From assembly GCF_016808095.1 (NCBI RefSeq), contig NC_068974.1, positions 24,536,825-24,600,824 on the forward strand: 64,000 bases of DNA, read 5' to 3'. This stretch comes from Vigna angularis (taxonomy: Eukaryota > Streptophyta > Magnoliopsida > Fabales > Fabaceae). The position numbers and the translations under genes were made by a program. The notes beneath the pieces are model-generated. The model saw nothing but the letters and a program-made list of their open reading frames with translations, was not told where the DNA came from and made no database searches. Positions 46,285 to 59,470 of this stretch are shown here, piece by piece; within the stretch, counting starts at the first letter, position 1, and each line of letters opens with the position of its first letter.

Positions 46285-49076
46285 TTGGTTGTTAAAGATA
46301 GTGTGAATATCGTGTATATGGAGTCATCTTTGTGTCATAGAAGACTTGGACATATCAGTGAAAAAGGACTTAACTACTTAGCTAAAAAGGATGTTCTCTT
46401 AGGATTGAAAAGTGTAGAGTTGGAGAAATGTTCTCACTGCATGGTTGGTAAGCAAACCAGAGTATCCTTTAAGAAGCATCCTCCCTCAAGGAAGTTAGAG
46501 TTGCTTGAGTTGGTGCATTCTGATGTTTATGGCCCATTGAAGGTAAAGTCTTTTAGTGGTGCACTTTACTTTGTTACTTTTATTGATGATTGTTCCAAGA
46601 AGCTTTGGGTTTATGCACTACAGATAAAGGACCAAGTGTTGGACAAGTTTAAAGAATTTCATGCTTTGGTTGAGAGATAGTTAGGCAAGAAGCTGAAGCG
46701 CATTCATACTGACAATGGTTTTGAATATTGTGGACCATTTGATGCTTATTGTAGACAATATGGTATTGCACATGAGAAGACTCATCCCAAAACTCCTCAG
46801 CTGAATGGTTTAGCGGAGAGGATGAACAGGACATTGATTGAAAGAGTTAGGTGTATGCTTTTTGAAGCAAATTTTCTTAAGCATTTCTAGGGTGAGGCAT
46901 TGCTTACAGCAATGCATGTTATTAATCAAAGTCCTGCAGTTGCTTTGAACTCTGAGGTGGCAGACAAGATTTGGTTTGGAAAAAATGTTACTTATGATCA
47001 TTTGCGTCTCTTCGGCTGTAAATTTGTTCATGTTCCAAAGGATGAAAGATCCAAGTTGGATGTGAAGACAAGGAAATGCATCATCATTGGTTTTGGTCAT
47101 GATGAATTTGGCTACAAGTTGTATGACCTCGTTGAAAAGAAAGTTGTTAGAAGTCGTGATGTGCAATTCATGGAAGATCAAACCATTGAAGATATTGATA
47201 AGGTGGAAAAGTCTACACCTAAGGAAGATGGTAATGTGGCTGATTTTGATCCAATTTGGTTGTCTATTAATGATTTGGATATTGATGTTCATGATGGTGA
47301 ACAACATGGTGATACTGATAATGAGCAGATTAGAGATGGATTGGACGTTCCTACTAATTATGTTGGTGAAGAGGAACATAATGTGTCACAAGATAAGAGT
47401 CTTGGTAATGTACCTGAGCTACCTGAAGCTCAACCCAGAAGATCTGACAGGCCAAAACAACCTTCTAAGAAGTACTCTACCAATGAGTATGTGATCTTGA
47501 TTGATGAGGGAGAACCTGAATGTTATGAGAAGACCATTGAAAGTGAAGAAAAATAACAGTGGTTGTATGCAATGCAGGATGAGATGAAATCTCTGCATGA
47601 TAATCACACTTATGACTTGGTGAAGTTGCCTAAGGGTAAGAGAGCCTTAAAGAATAGGTGGATTTTCAGGGTGAAGCAAGAAAAAAATTCTACGTCTACC
47701 AGATATAAAGCCAAATTAGTGGTGAAAGGCTTCAGACAAAGAAAGAATGTTGACTTCAATGAGATTTTCTCACCTGTGGTGAAGATGACATCCATCAGAA
47801 CTGTGTTAAGTTTAGCTGTTACTCTAGATTTGAAGGTTGAGCAGATGGATGTGAAGACAACTTTCCTTCATGGTGATTTAGAGGAAGGAATTTACATGAA
47901 GCAACCAGATGGTTTTCTTGTTAAAGGCAAGGAAGACTATGTGTGTAGGCTACGAAAAAACCTATATGGTTTGAAGCAGGCTCCAAGACAGTGGTATAAG
48001 AAGTTTGAGTCTGTTATGTGTGAGCAAGGCTACAAGAAGACTACTTCTGACCATTATGTTTTTGTCAGGAAATTTTCTGAGAATGATTTCATTATATTGT
48101 TGTTATATGTTGATGACATACTTATTGTTGGAAAAGATGTATCCAAAATTGACAAGTTGAAGAAGCAACTAGGCGAGTCATTTGCCATGAAAGACATGGG
48201 AGCTGATAAGAAGATTCTTGGTATAAGTATCAGTCGTGATAGAAAAGAGAAGAAACTTTGGCTATCACAGGAGCACTACATTCAGAAGGTGTTGCAAAGA
48301 TTCCAAATGGAAAATGCTAAAGTTGTAAGTACTCCTTTTGCTATTCATTTTAAGTTGAGTGTTAAACAAAGTCCTTCAAATGAAGCTGAGAAGATAGATA
48401 TGAGAAAAGTTCCTTATGCTTCTGCGGTGGGTAGTTTGATGTATGCAATGGTATGTACAAGGCCTGATATTGCACACGTTGTTGGTACAGTTAGCAGGTT
48501 TTTGTCAAATCTAGGTAGAGAGCATTGGAATGTTGTGAAATAGATTTTGAGGTATCTTCGTGGTACTAGTGATTTGAAGCTTTGTTTTGGAGGTGATAAG
48601 CCTACTTTGGTGGGTTACTCAGATTCAGATATGACTGGAGACATTGATTCTATAAAGTCCACTTCAAGCTATTTGATTCAGTTTGTAGGGGAGTCTTGGC
48701 TTGGCAATCAAAGTTGCAAAAGTGTGTAACGTTGTCTACTACGGAGGTAGAATTTATTGCACTTATTGAAGCATGTAAGGAGCTTTTATGGGTGAAGAAA
48801 TTCTTGTAGGAGCTTAGTTTTGTGCAAGGTAAATACTTGTTGTATTGTGACAGTTAAAGTGCTATTCATCTTGGTAATAATCCAACTTTTCATTCTAAAT
48901 CCAAACATATTGATGTGAGGTATCATTGGATACATGATATTTTTTATGCTAAGCTGTTGGGATTAGCTAAAGTTCATTCAAATGATAGTGGTGCTGATAT
49001 GATGACCAAGGCATTGCCAAGAGGAAAATTTGAAGTTTGTTGTGAGATCGCCGGTTTGGTGGATATCTCCACATAG
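46285..49076 (+). pseudogene. Outer Copia pol: integrase, RT, RNase H (degraded)
   Basis: Integrase: zinc finger 'CHRRLGHISEKGL' and 'CSHCMVGKQTRVSF', core 'VHSDVYGPLKVKSF' (46510), 'HTDNGFEYCGPFD' (46710) and a Glu in 'GLAERMNRTL' (46810), so the DDE triad is readable. Tail: 'FGCKFVHVPKDERSKLD'. RT: 'NRWIFRVKQEKNS', 'EQMDVKTTFLHGDLEEGIYM', 'YVDDILIVG' (48107) with both Asp present. RNase H: 'YSDSDMTGD', then broken frames to 'MTKALPRGKFEVCCEIAGL', stop at 49076. In-frame stops occur at 46678, 46888, 47554, 48541 and 48727. Single-codon stops in otherwise long frames suggest moderate age; 47563-48543 is open for 326 codons. Confidence 0.95.
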
Positions 49077-49078
49077 TC

Positions 49079-49093
49079 GTGAGGGGGAGATTC
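49079..49093 (+). promoter_or_regulatory. Polypurine tract of the outer Copia
   Basis: GTGAGGGGGAGATTC directly after the pol stop is the expected PPT. Instead of the element's own 3' LTR, the sequence next to it is the terminal TGTTGG of a TRIM. Confidence 0.8.
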
Positions 49094-49292
49094 TGTTGGA
49101 TCTTTCGAGGGGGAGGTTCACTGGGAAGACACAATACCAATGAGATCTGAGCCAAACCATATAAGGGATTGACACTACTCTCTACCCAAAACCTTAAGAC
49201 AATGGGTTAATGGGTCTTTCGTCTTTATATAGTGCTCTACTTTCTCATTTCTATCCAATCTGGGCCTTAGACTCATACTTGGATTCCCAACA
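49094..49292 (-). mobile_element. TRIM element, 3' LTR (199 bp)
   Basis: TGTTGGATC...GATTCCCAACA, 199 bp. On the minus strand it has CACTATATAAAGACG (about 49227-49241), a convincing TATA region. It matches 49475-51111 once the Gypsy insertion is removed. There is no coding capacity. Confidence 0.85.
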
Positions 49293-49474
49293 ATCTCCCC
49301 CTCAAGGGTAAGCCCCTTCCAACCAACCACTGCCACGAGTATCCCTTTCCAATCGTCGTTCATCTTAACGAAACTCGCTTACCTGAATACCCTTTGCCAG
49401 GAAGACTTTCGGTATAGGGATCATTATACTCGTCTGAGCCAGTCACCAAGACAAACCATCTACTCTGATACCAC
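49293..49474 (-). mobile_element. TRIM internal region with PPT and PBS
   Basis: Only 182 bp lie between the two LTRs. On the minus strand TGGTATCAGAGTA (49461-49473) is an initiator tRNA-Met PBS beside the 5' LTR, and TTGAGGGGGAGAT (49293-49305) is a PPT beside the 3' LTR. LTR, PBS, PPT and no ORF define a terminal-repeat retrotransposon in miniature, which must be mobilised by another element. Confidence 0.85.
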
Positions 49475-49588
49475 TGTTGGGTCTATCGAGGAGAGGGTTC
49501 ACCGGAGAGATACAAACACCAATGAGATATGAGTCCAAACATATACGGGATTAACACCACTCTCTACCCAAAACCTTAAGGCAATGGG

Positions 49589-51020
49589 TGATGACAAATT
49601 TATGAACACCGAAAACGGCGCCACAAACTTGTTTAACAATCGGCAAGTGTGACCGAATCATATCAAGTAATAAACTCGGTAAGACCAAGTATCGTTTTCT
49701 CAAAGGACTCACAGCCTAGTTAGTTATCTGATTTGTTGATTATTTAAGACTTGTGAACGATTGATTGTAGGTTTTTATATGCAAAAGACAATAATTAAAC
49801 ATGTATGCATGAATTTGATCAATGGCAAAAAGAGTAAAACAAACACGTAATGAATGATATGGATGAGTATGTTGTTGGGGTTATCAATTTCATCTTATCC
49901 ACTCTCATATACTTTAGGAATTCATCAATCTTTTCATCAATGTTAATGTCACTCTCTAAATTACCTTGTCGAGAAGGCCTATCCTTAATTACGAGTTCAT
50001 ACAATTCCTAGCATTCCTAGTAATTAGTTCTGAAGTGCAGGAGCTTAAAGGCAACCAATATACTATTGGGAGAAATTCCCCGGATCTAGACTTTCCCGTA
50101 CGTTCCCATATCGACAAAATCAATAATCATGACATCGAATGAGTTAAACAATGCATGCTTTGAGCAAAGAGGAAAAACCCTAACTAATGATGAAAGAAAG
50201 CATGTATCTCAAATAAGATGTTTAAACACAAATTCCATATATGAGAGTTTCATAAGACTACATTGATTCCCCAACAACAATACAAGGTTTAGTTCACCAT
50301 ATTCATGGTGAAACTAGATGAACAATAATGAAAGAATGAAAGATAAAACCCTAGAAAGGTAGAGAGGTAGCCTGAGCATCCAAGATCTTCCTTCAAAGGG
50401 GTGGAAAAGAGAGTGTTTGCTTCGTCCCAGCCAAAGATACAAACCCTAGGACGTGCAAGTCCTTAAATAGGGCATAAAAATAACATAAGACAAGTCCAAG
50501 CCCATAAAAACAAAAGAAAACCGGTCCAAGCCCACTTAGAATGCCGCTCAGCGGTATTTTACCGCTGAGCGGTAATACCGCATGATCCATTTTGCCCCCA
50601 GCTGCTGTTTTTGCCCCTCAGCGATGATTTTGGCACCTGAAAAGTGCCGCTCAGTGGTATTTTACCGCTCAGCGCCACTCGGTCACACTTTTTCTGCGTT
50701 CTGGTTGATTTTTCAACATTTTGGTTGACTGGTTGACTTTTCTGATTGACTAGTTGACTTTTTTGGTTGACTGGTTGACTTTTCTGGTTTTTGGTTGACT
50801 TTTCAACACTCCAATCATTTGGTACTTCAATTCTTCTTTCAAATCATTCAATTAGCCTACAAAATCAAGGGAATCTTGTACAAAACCATTAAATTCACTT
50901 TCAACTCTCTTATTCACAAAACTAAAGCAAAAATATGAGTTCAAGCTAGTTTCTAAGTCTTAAAGGTTGCTTTTGGTATCAATTTTAAGCATAAAAATAA
51001 CGGTTTTTCAACCATTATGA
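49589..51020 (-). mobile_element. Gypsy LTR, family G copy D
   Basis: It is flanked by ATGGG on both sides (49584-49588 and 51021-51025). Read on the minus strand it starts TCATAATGGTTGAAAAACCG and passes a GC-rich block of CCGCTGAGCGGTA-type palindromes (50538-50690). It has the CATCTAGTTTCACCATG and TTGTTGTTGGGGAATC landmarks of the family and ACTTGCCGATTGTTAAACAAG, then TGGCGCCGTTTTCGG and an end GTCATCA. Copy B has its PBS at TGGCGCC, so this copy is either an LTR plus a short leader or a solo LTR whose end lies beyond that motif. A run of TGGTTGACTTTT units (50701-50805) is local to this copy. Confidence 0.85.
50701..50805. repeat. GGTTGACTTTTC short tandem repeats
   Basis: Irregular repeats of TTGGTTGACT and GGTTGACTTTT inside Gypsy LTR copy D. 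TTGAC is the core of the plant W-box, so these could bind WRKY factors in the LTR, but that is inference. Confidence 0.7.
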
Positions 51021-51111
51021 ATGGGTTAATGAGTCTTTCATCTTTATATAGTGCTCTACTTTCTCATTTCTATCCAATCTGTGACTTAGACTCACACTTG
51101 GATTCCCAACA

Positions 51112-51580
51112 GCATAGAACTTAGTTTTCTTTTAATTAACATATATAGACACGTATGAAACAAGCACATGCAACACTATTAGCACAAACATGTTTTTGCC
51201 CTCCAACCGTGACTTGTCCAGTCTCACAACGAATTTTAGAGACTTTATGGAGCCTTTGTTAGTCCCTGTATTTGTTGAGATCAGAGTGTCGCCTATGATT
51301 GTTCCATCCAACCATCATCTTAATATATGTAATATGAACGTTCACTTAGTTACATGATCAATCACTATGTAAATTCGTGAACGAAACACCATCAAGATTG
51401 AACGGTTGTAAAAATGGATCGGTTAATCGTAAGTCAGAACAATTATTTTTAATATTAATCAACTTAAAAATAAAATTTGATTACATACAATTACGTAGTA
51501 ATTAAGTCGATATTAATAAAAATTTCATCTTAAAATCTATAAATATATATTTGTATATTTGAAGTAAGGAGGTAACTAAT
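51112..51580. other. Intergenic, no gene seen
   Basis: AT-rich sequence after the TRIM; no supported feature. Confidence 0.5.
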
Positions 51581-51720
51581 ATAAATTTATAACACTATTA
51601 ATACTTGAATTATCAATGTTTAGTTTACTTTGACATTCAAGTTCCTTGATATAAATTTATAACACTGTTAATACTTGAATTATCAATGTTGAGTTCACTT
51701 TGACATTCAAGTGCCTTCTG
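51581..51720. repeat. 70-bp tandem duplication
   Basis: 51581-51650 and 51651-51720 are two head-to-tail copies of a 70-bp unit starting ATAAATTTATAACACT, differing at about five positions. It is a recent local duplication in non-coding DNA. Confidence 0.92.
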
Positions 51721-51805
51721 GATATATTTTTCAAATGATTTAGATGAACACTTATAAGAGAAATGAAATATCTTACGTAACATTTAACAGTTGACCTCGA
51801 CCCTG

Positions 51806-51808
<3 letters not shown>

Positions 51809-51883
<75 letters not shown>
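51809..51883. repeat. (TA)n microsatellite
   Basis: 75 bp of pure AT dinucleotides. Confidence 0.98.
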
Positions 51884-51885
<2 letters not shown>

Positions 51886-54800
51886 ATTATATAGTGTCAT
51901 TCTCTTTCTCTTATCTCATACATATACCACATTACTAATATGTAGCAGATGATTATACTGATATGCTCGAAAGCAAGGAGCTTGTGGATTTGGTTCGGGG
52001 TGCATGAAGAATATCCAAACTTGTTCTGAATTCATTCTGAAGAAAGATTGCATATACTTGGCCTTATGGTCTCTCCTACATACTGCTAAATAATATTCTG
52101 ATCGATATAATGTACCCATTGTTCATTCATGACACTAGCTGTCAATCACAATCACAATAATTGACAACAACTTATCTTGAATATCTGATACAGCCTTGAA
52201 CAGGTTGGATTGATTCTTAGGAGGACTATGACTTGACAACTGGGGAGAGCCATCTCAATGGGCTTTACGTAGATGATGTATAAAATCATTGTCAAATCAT
52301 TCTATCATACTCTTATTCTAAAGATAATGAAAATTCTATATTCAGAATTTTGTAGCAAACTAAATTATGCTTAACAATCAAACAATGCTACACAATCACA
52401 ATGAGATGACTTTAGGTCCATAATTTTCAAACAAACCCAAACAAAAGAAAAACAACAAAAATTGAAAGAAAAGGCAGAAATTTGCTATGAAGTAACGGAA
52501 AATAAAAAACCAGCAGTATTTTTGTTCAAGAAATATAGCCTATAGTTATTAAAATTTCCACCAGTTGAAGTTATGGAATTGCCTTGTTCATTACAGAACG
52601 AGAAAATGGGACCTCAAAGGACCACTATGCACCTTTAACTGGTAAACATCAACCGCGAACATGTTCAAATCCTTATCAGTACTATCATTGGTTTTTTCCT
52701 CAAGTAATGCAAGTTCATGTATTTATAATTCAAGTGCAAGTTCATTGTTCGAGCAAAGAAATGAGGAGGTACTTACTTCACAACACAATATTCTTGGCTT
52801 TCTTCATTCTGCGTATAAGTGGCTTCTTCTGCATCTGCAACCCTACAACGAGATCAAAGCTGTGTTCAGATTGAAATCTCAGGAAACTATGCGTAAGAAA
52901 AAACACAAAAAGAAGGCCAACTGATATATATTTATATATAAAAGTAGACTGATAATGTAAATATAAATAATAAATAAGACGATTTGAGGTAAAGAAAGGT
53001 AAGATTTCCACTGAGTTGAAACAGGAAAAATGATCATTGGGATGAGGAGAATTGCTGTAGTTTCGAACGTAGGAAAAATTCTCAGAACCATTGCCTGAAT
53101 TATGAATCAGAGATGACTAACCTGTTAAGCCATGCAAGTATATATTGGTAAGTGGGATGGTGTTGTTGATTCTTTCCCAGGCATTGCTTTACTTCGAAAG
53201 AATATTATAATTGTGATGCTGGAGACAATCAACTCTCAAAATTATAAAACAAAAGCATAAATAAAGTTCACCATGATTGCTCTAAATTCCATTGTAAAAA
53301 TGAAGGTAATACACGTTGTCCTGCACCAATCGTTAGTGTAATCCTTCATCCTGAAAAATCTACTATAAACTGTTGAAATTTTCAATTGGCTCGATACAGA
53401 AAGCATCTGAGAGAATCCATGTCAAACTTTTAAAAACATCCCTACTTGACGTGAGTTGTCCATGTCGAACACCCCTCTTAAATGATGTGTCCCTGTATCC
53501 GACTCATAGAAAATTGAAATATGTACTGTACATATTTGGTAAAGTATCTAATTTAAAGGATATTTTTTTTAACACAGTTTCAACCTAATATTAATAAAGA
53601 CAAATACATCAATTTTCCAAAAATTCATAAATTTTTTGAATAAGTAACAAATCTTATATATCAACATGAATATTTTGATTATATATGTATTATAGATAAT
53701 GTCTTTATTTATTCTCCTGTCATATTTTTATAATGTGAAATTTTTTAAAGCTGCTGGTAATTTGTCTGAATCTTGATTAAAGTGTCTTTTTCAATTATAA
53801 AAGAGACGAAATGTATTATAGATTATTTTCGTACGAAATATTTTCCACTAGTGCATTATATTGACAATGTAATGGATTTTTGGGAAGATAAAAAAGAAAG
53901 GTTCTCCGAGGGAGACCACTTTAAAATGTTTGATATACCTAAAGAGATTCATTTTATCAAGTAATTCTTCACTAATTTTGTAAGAAGAGTTGAAATATTT
54001 TTTCTTTGAAGTGTAGTTGGAATCCTTTCACAGAAGGTATTTACAGGTTTATTTTGTTCCAATACAACTACTATATAAAAGAAACTTAGAAGAATATTTT
54101 TCAAAGAACAAAAGATTTTACTGTGTACATAATCGATTAAGATACTGTATAATCAATAAACTATTCATGATCAATTACACAAATTAGCTTTTCCATATAT
54201 AAACGTCGGATCATAGGGCGATGATAATGATCGTCTTAGCCAACTTTAAGGGACGTATTACAAAAAATAAAATTGAAATAAATATTAGAATTAGCTAAGG
54301 TAACTCTAAGGGTTGCAAAAGATTTTTTCTATTTATTTTCAATAAATTAAAAATTTACAATAACCTGATATTTTTAAAAGTTTTGTTTTTTTGATTATTT
54401 AAAATATTTGTGTTAAACTAACTGACTCTAAATGTAAGAAAATATTTAAAATAAAACATTTTGTTTCGGTTTAACAAACACAAATTTTATATTAATTTTA
54501 TTTCATTAAATAAAAAAGTGATGTCAGTTTAAAGCGTAGGGACAATTGTGTGTATTTTTATTTTTTAAATATATGAAAATATTTGTAATACTTGAGGTTA
54601 AAAAGAGGTTTTATTTAGCTATTTCACAGTGACAAATTTTTTATTGTAATCCAGTTCTAAATTATAATTGAAAGGTTAATTATTTATATGTTTACTCATC
54701 ATTTTATTTCAGTAGTTATAGTTTCTATCTATAATGATCTTTTTTAAATGAAAATCTATGACAATAAAAATATACGGTGTTATTGAGAGGAGTTAATATT

Positions 54801-55424
54801 ATTAAATATGTTTGGATAATTTTTTAATTTTATATTTTTCCTTTTCAATAAAGCTTATATTTGTCAAATAATTTTTTTATTGAGATTTAAAATAAGGAAA
54901 AGAGTAAAATTTTATTTTAATTATATAATTTGTGTTAATTATAGATTGTAAACAGTGAAAAGAATGGTGTTACAACGCAATAATAAAAGAATGACTACAT
55001 TGACAAAATATAAAATGCTACTTTCTGAAAAATAAAGGAATACAGAGAGAACTTTCCGAGAATTGATGATTAGAACAATCATTGTAACAAAATTTTCAGA
55101 AACCATAACACTGTTTTTCCAGTAACAAAATAAGATTATATTTATATTTAATCTTTATATAGAAAATTTAGTACTTTCAATAATTTATTAAACTTTGGAC
55201 TTCAGTAATGTATAATATAACTCTCAATGCTCACAAAATATTCTCAATCTGACCAGATATAAAACTTCGTTTAGCAAAGGTAAGACACAGGCTCAGGTTG
55301 ATCAAAACAATAAGAAAAGTAAGATTTTCCTTACCATTGGCACACTGAGACTTTGCTAAAACCAAAACTTACCTCTAATACATAGAATCACTCAGAGGGA
55401 AAACCTAAGCTTTTTATCACTCAA
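51884..55424. other. AT-rich interval, no gene supported
   Basis: About 3.5 kb. 52560-52930 is richer in GC, with overlapping frames on both strands (plus 52661-52924, minus 52778-53011) that look like possible exon fragments but have no recognisable domain. The plus frame 53773-53964 is likewise unsupported. The remainder is AT-rich with no transposon termini found. Confidence 0.45.
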
Positions 55425-55453
55425 ATCTATCTATTTATCTATCTATCTATCTA

Positions 55454-55539
<86 letters not shown>
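55425..55539. repeat. Compound (ATCT)n-(TA)n microsatellite
   Basis: About 30 bp of ATCT units run directly into about 83 bp of TA units. Confidence 0.97.
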
Positions 55540-58749
<3,210 letters not shown>

Positions 58750-59310
58750 TCAAGAGAAATGGATGGAGGAGGTTGATGATTCTTCAAGATTTCCCTTAGG
58801 GGTCTTCTTTTTCTTCTTGTAAGGTATACCTCTAGCCTTAGCTTGGCACTCCCTGACCTCCCTAAGGTAGACACGGATGGAGCCACTAGCAAAAGGGTTA
58901 GTCTCTGGAGAGCCTCCATTTTCCTCATAGGCTGCTCTAAGCCTGCCTATGAGGGCATCGAGACTCCCCCAAGCTTGTCTGAGAGGACAAGTGCAGGGTG
59001 CTGGTGGTTCAGGCTGTCCAAAGAACATGCACCCTTGGAGGTGAACCTTGGTCTTTCCGAACTGGTCGAGATACCTTAAAAAATCAAGGACATGGTTGCA
59101 ATTGCACTGAGAGAGAGCAACTGGGGGTCTTTGGTTCTTCAAGTATTGTCCAAAAGTGTTCCAGTCCCTTCTCTTCTGAGACTCATAGCGGCTAAGTGTG
59201 ACTGGACTCTGCTGCTGCAGCTGTTGGTGCTGGTGCTGATGCTGGAGGTGGTAATCTAGAGGGATGATGCTTGATGAACCTTCTGCACTGTGGCTGCCAC
59301 TGCTGGACAT
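58750..59310 (-). CDS. LSH/ALOG-domain transcription regulator
   Basis: Intronless 186-aa frame starting [11 protein letters not shown]. The N-terminus is Ser-rich and then His/Gln-rich (21-34). Residues 39-166 are the plant-specific ALOG domain: '[18 protein letters not shown]', 'PPVALSQC', the inserted zinc ribbon with H90, C94, C106 and C108 ('HLQGC', '[20 protein letters not shown]'), then '[18 protein letters not shown]'. KKKKK at 165-169 is the nuclear localisation signal. The tail is short and Ser-rich. Length and domain order equal the LSH3/LSH4 type; these nuclear DNA-binding proteins act in organ boundaries, light responses and, in legumes, nodule development. All key residues appear intact, so it is likely functional. 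The exact member of the family cannot be assigned. Confidence 0.96.
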   Translation of the reverse strand: MSSSGSHSAEGSSSIIPLDYHLQHQHQHQQLQQQSPVTLSRYESQKRRDWNTFGQYLKNQRPPVALSQCNCNHVLDFLRYLDQFGKTKVHLQGCMFFGQPEPPAPCTCPLRQAWGSLDALIGRLRAAYEENGGSPETNPFASGSIRVYLREVRECQAKARGIPYKKKKKTPKGNLEESSTSSIHFS

Positions 59311-59470
59311 TGTTGAAACTGTGAAATGGTGAAAGGATGAATGAAGAGAGAGAGAAGGAGGGGTTGGAGTTGGGGCTGGTTTTTTCTAAATAAAGCCAGG
59401 GAAAGAGGGAGGTGAAAGGTGAAAGTGAAAGGAATAGGAGAGTGGAGGAAGATAGAGTATTGAGATCACG
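59311..59470 (-). promoter_or_regulatory. LSH 5' UTR and proximal promoter (probable)
   Basis: Upstream of the start codon, on the minus strand, there is a CT-rich leader (CTTCTCTCTCTCTTCATTC, about 59338-59358) typical of plant 5' UTRs and GGCTTTATTTAGAAAA (59383-59398), the best TATA candidate, about 75 bp from the ATG. The transcription start is not known. Confidence 0.45.

Larger units (their letters stand above)
49475..51111 (-). mobile_element. TRIM 5' LTR, split by a Gypsy LTR
   Basis: The two outer pieces (49475-49588 and 51021-51111) join to a 200-bp LTR parallel to 49094-49292, ending GATTCCCAACA. The interruption is 49589-51020. Outside the TRIM, flanks are GATTC and GCATA, not a TSD, so at least one outer boundary has been altered. 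Confidence 0.85.

Noticed and set aside
46810..47379. 189-aa minus-strand ORF
   Set aside because: Antisense shadow of the Copia integrase tail, whose sense frame carries the known motifs.
52661..53011. Possible exons on both strands (basic plus-strand tail; minus-strand 'LIRRMKKAKN')
   Set aside because: No domain, no consistent splice structure, and strand ambiguous.
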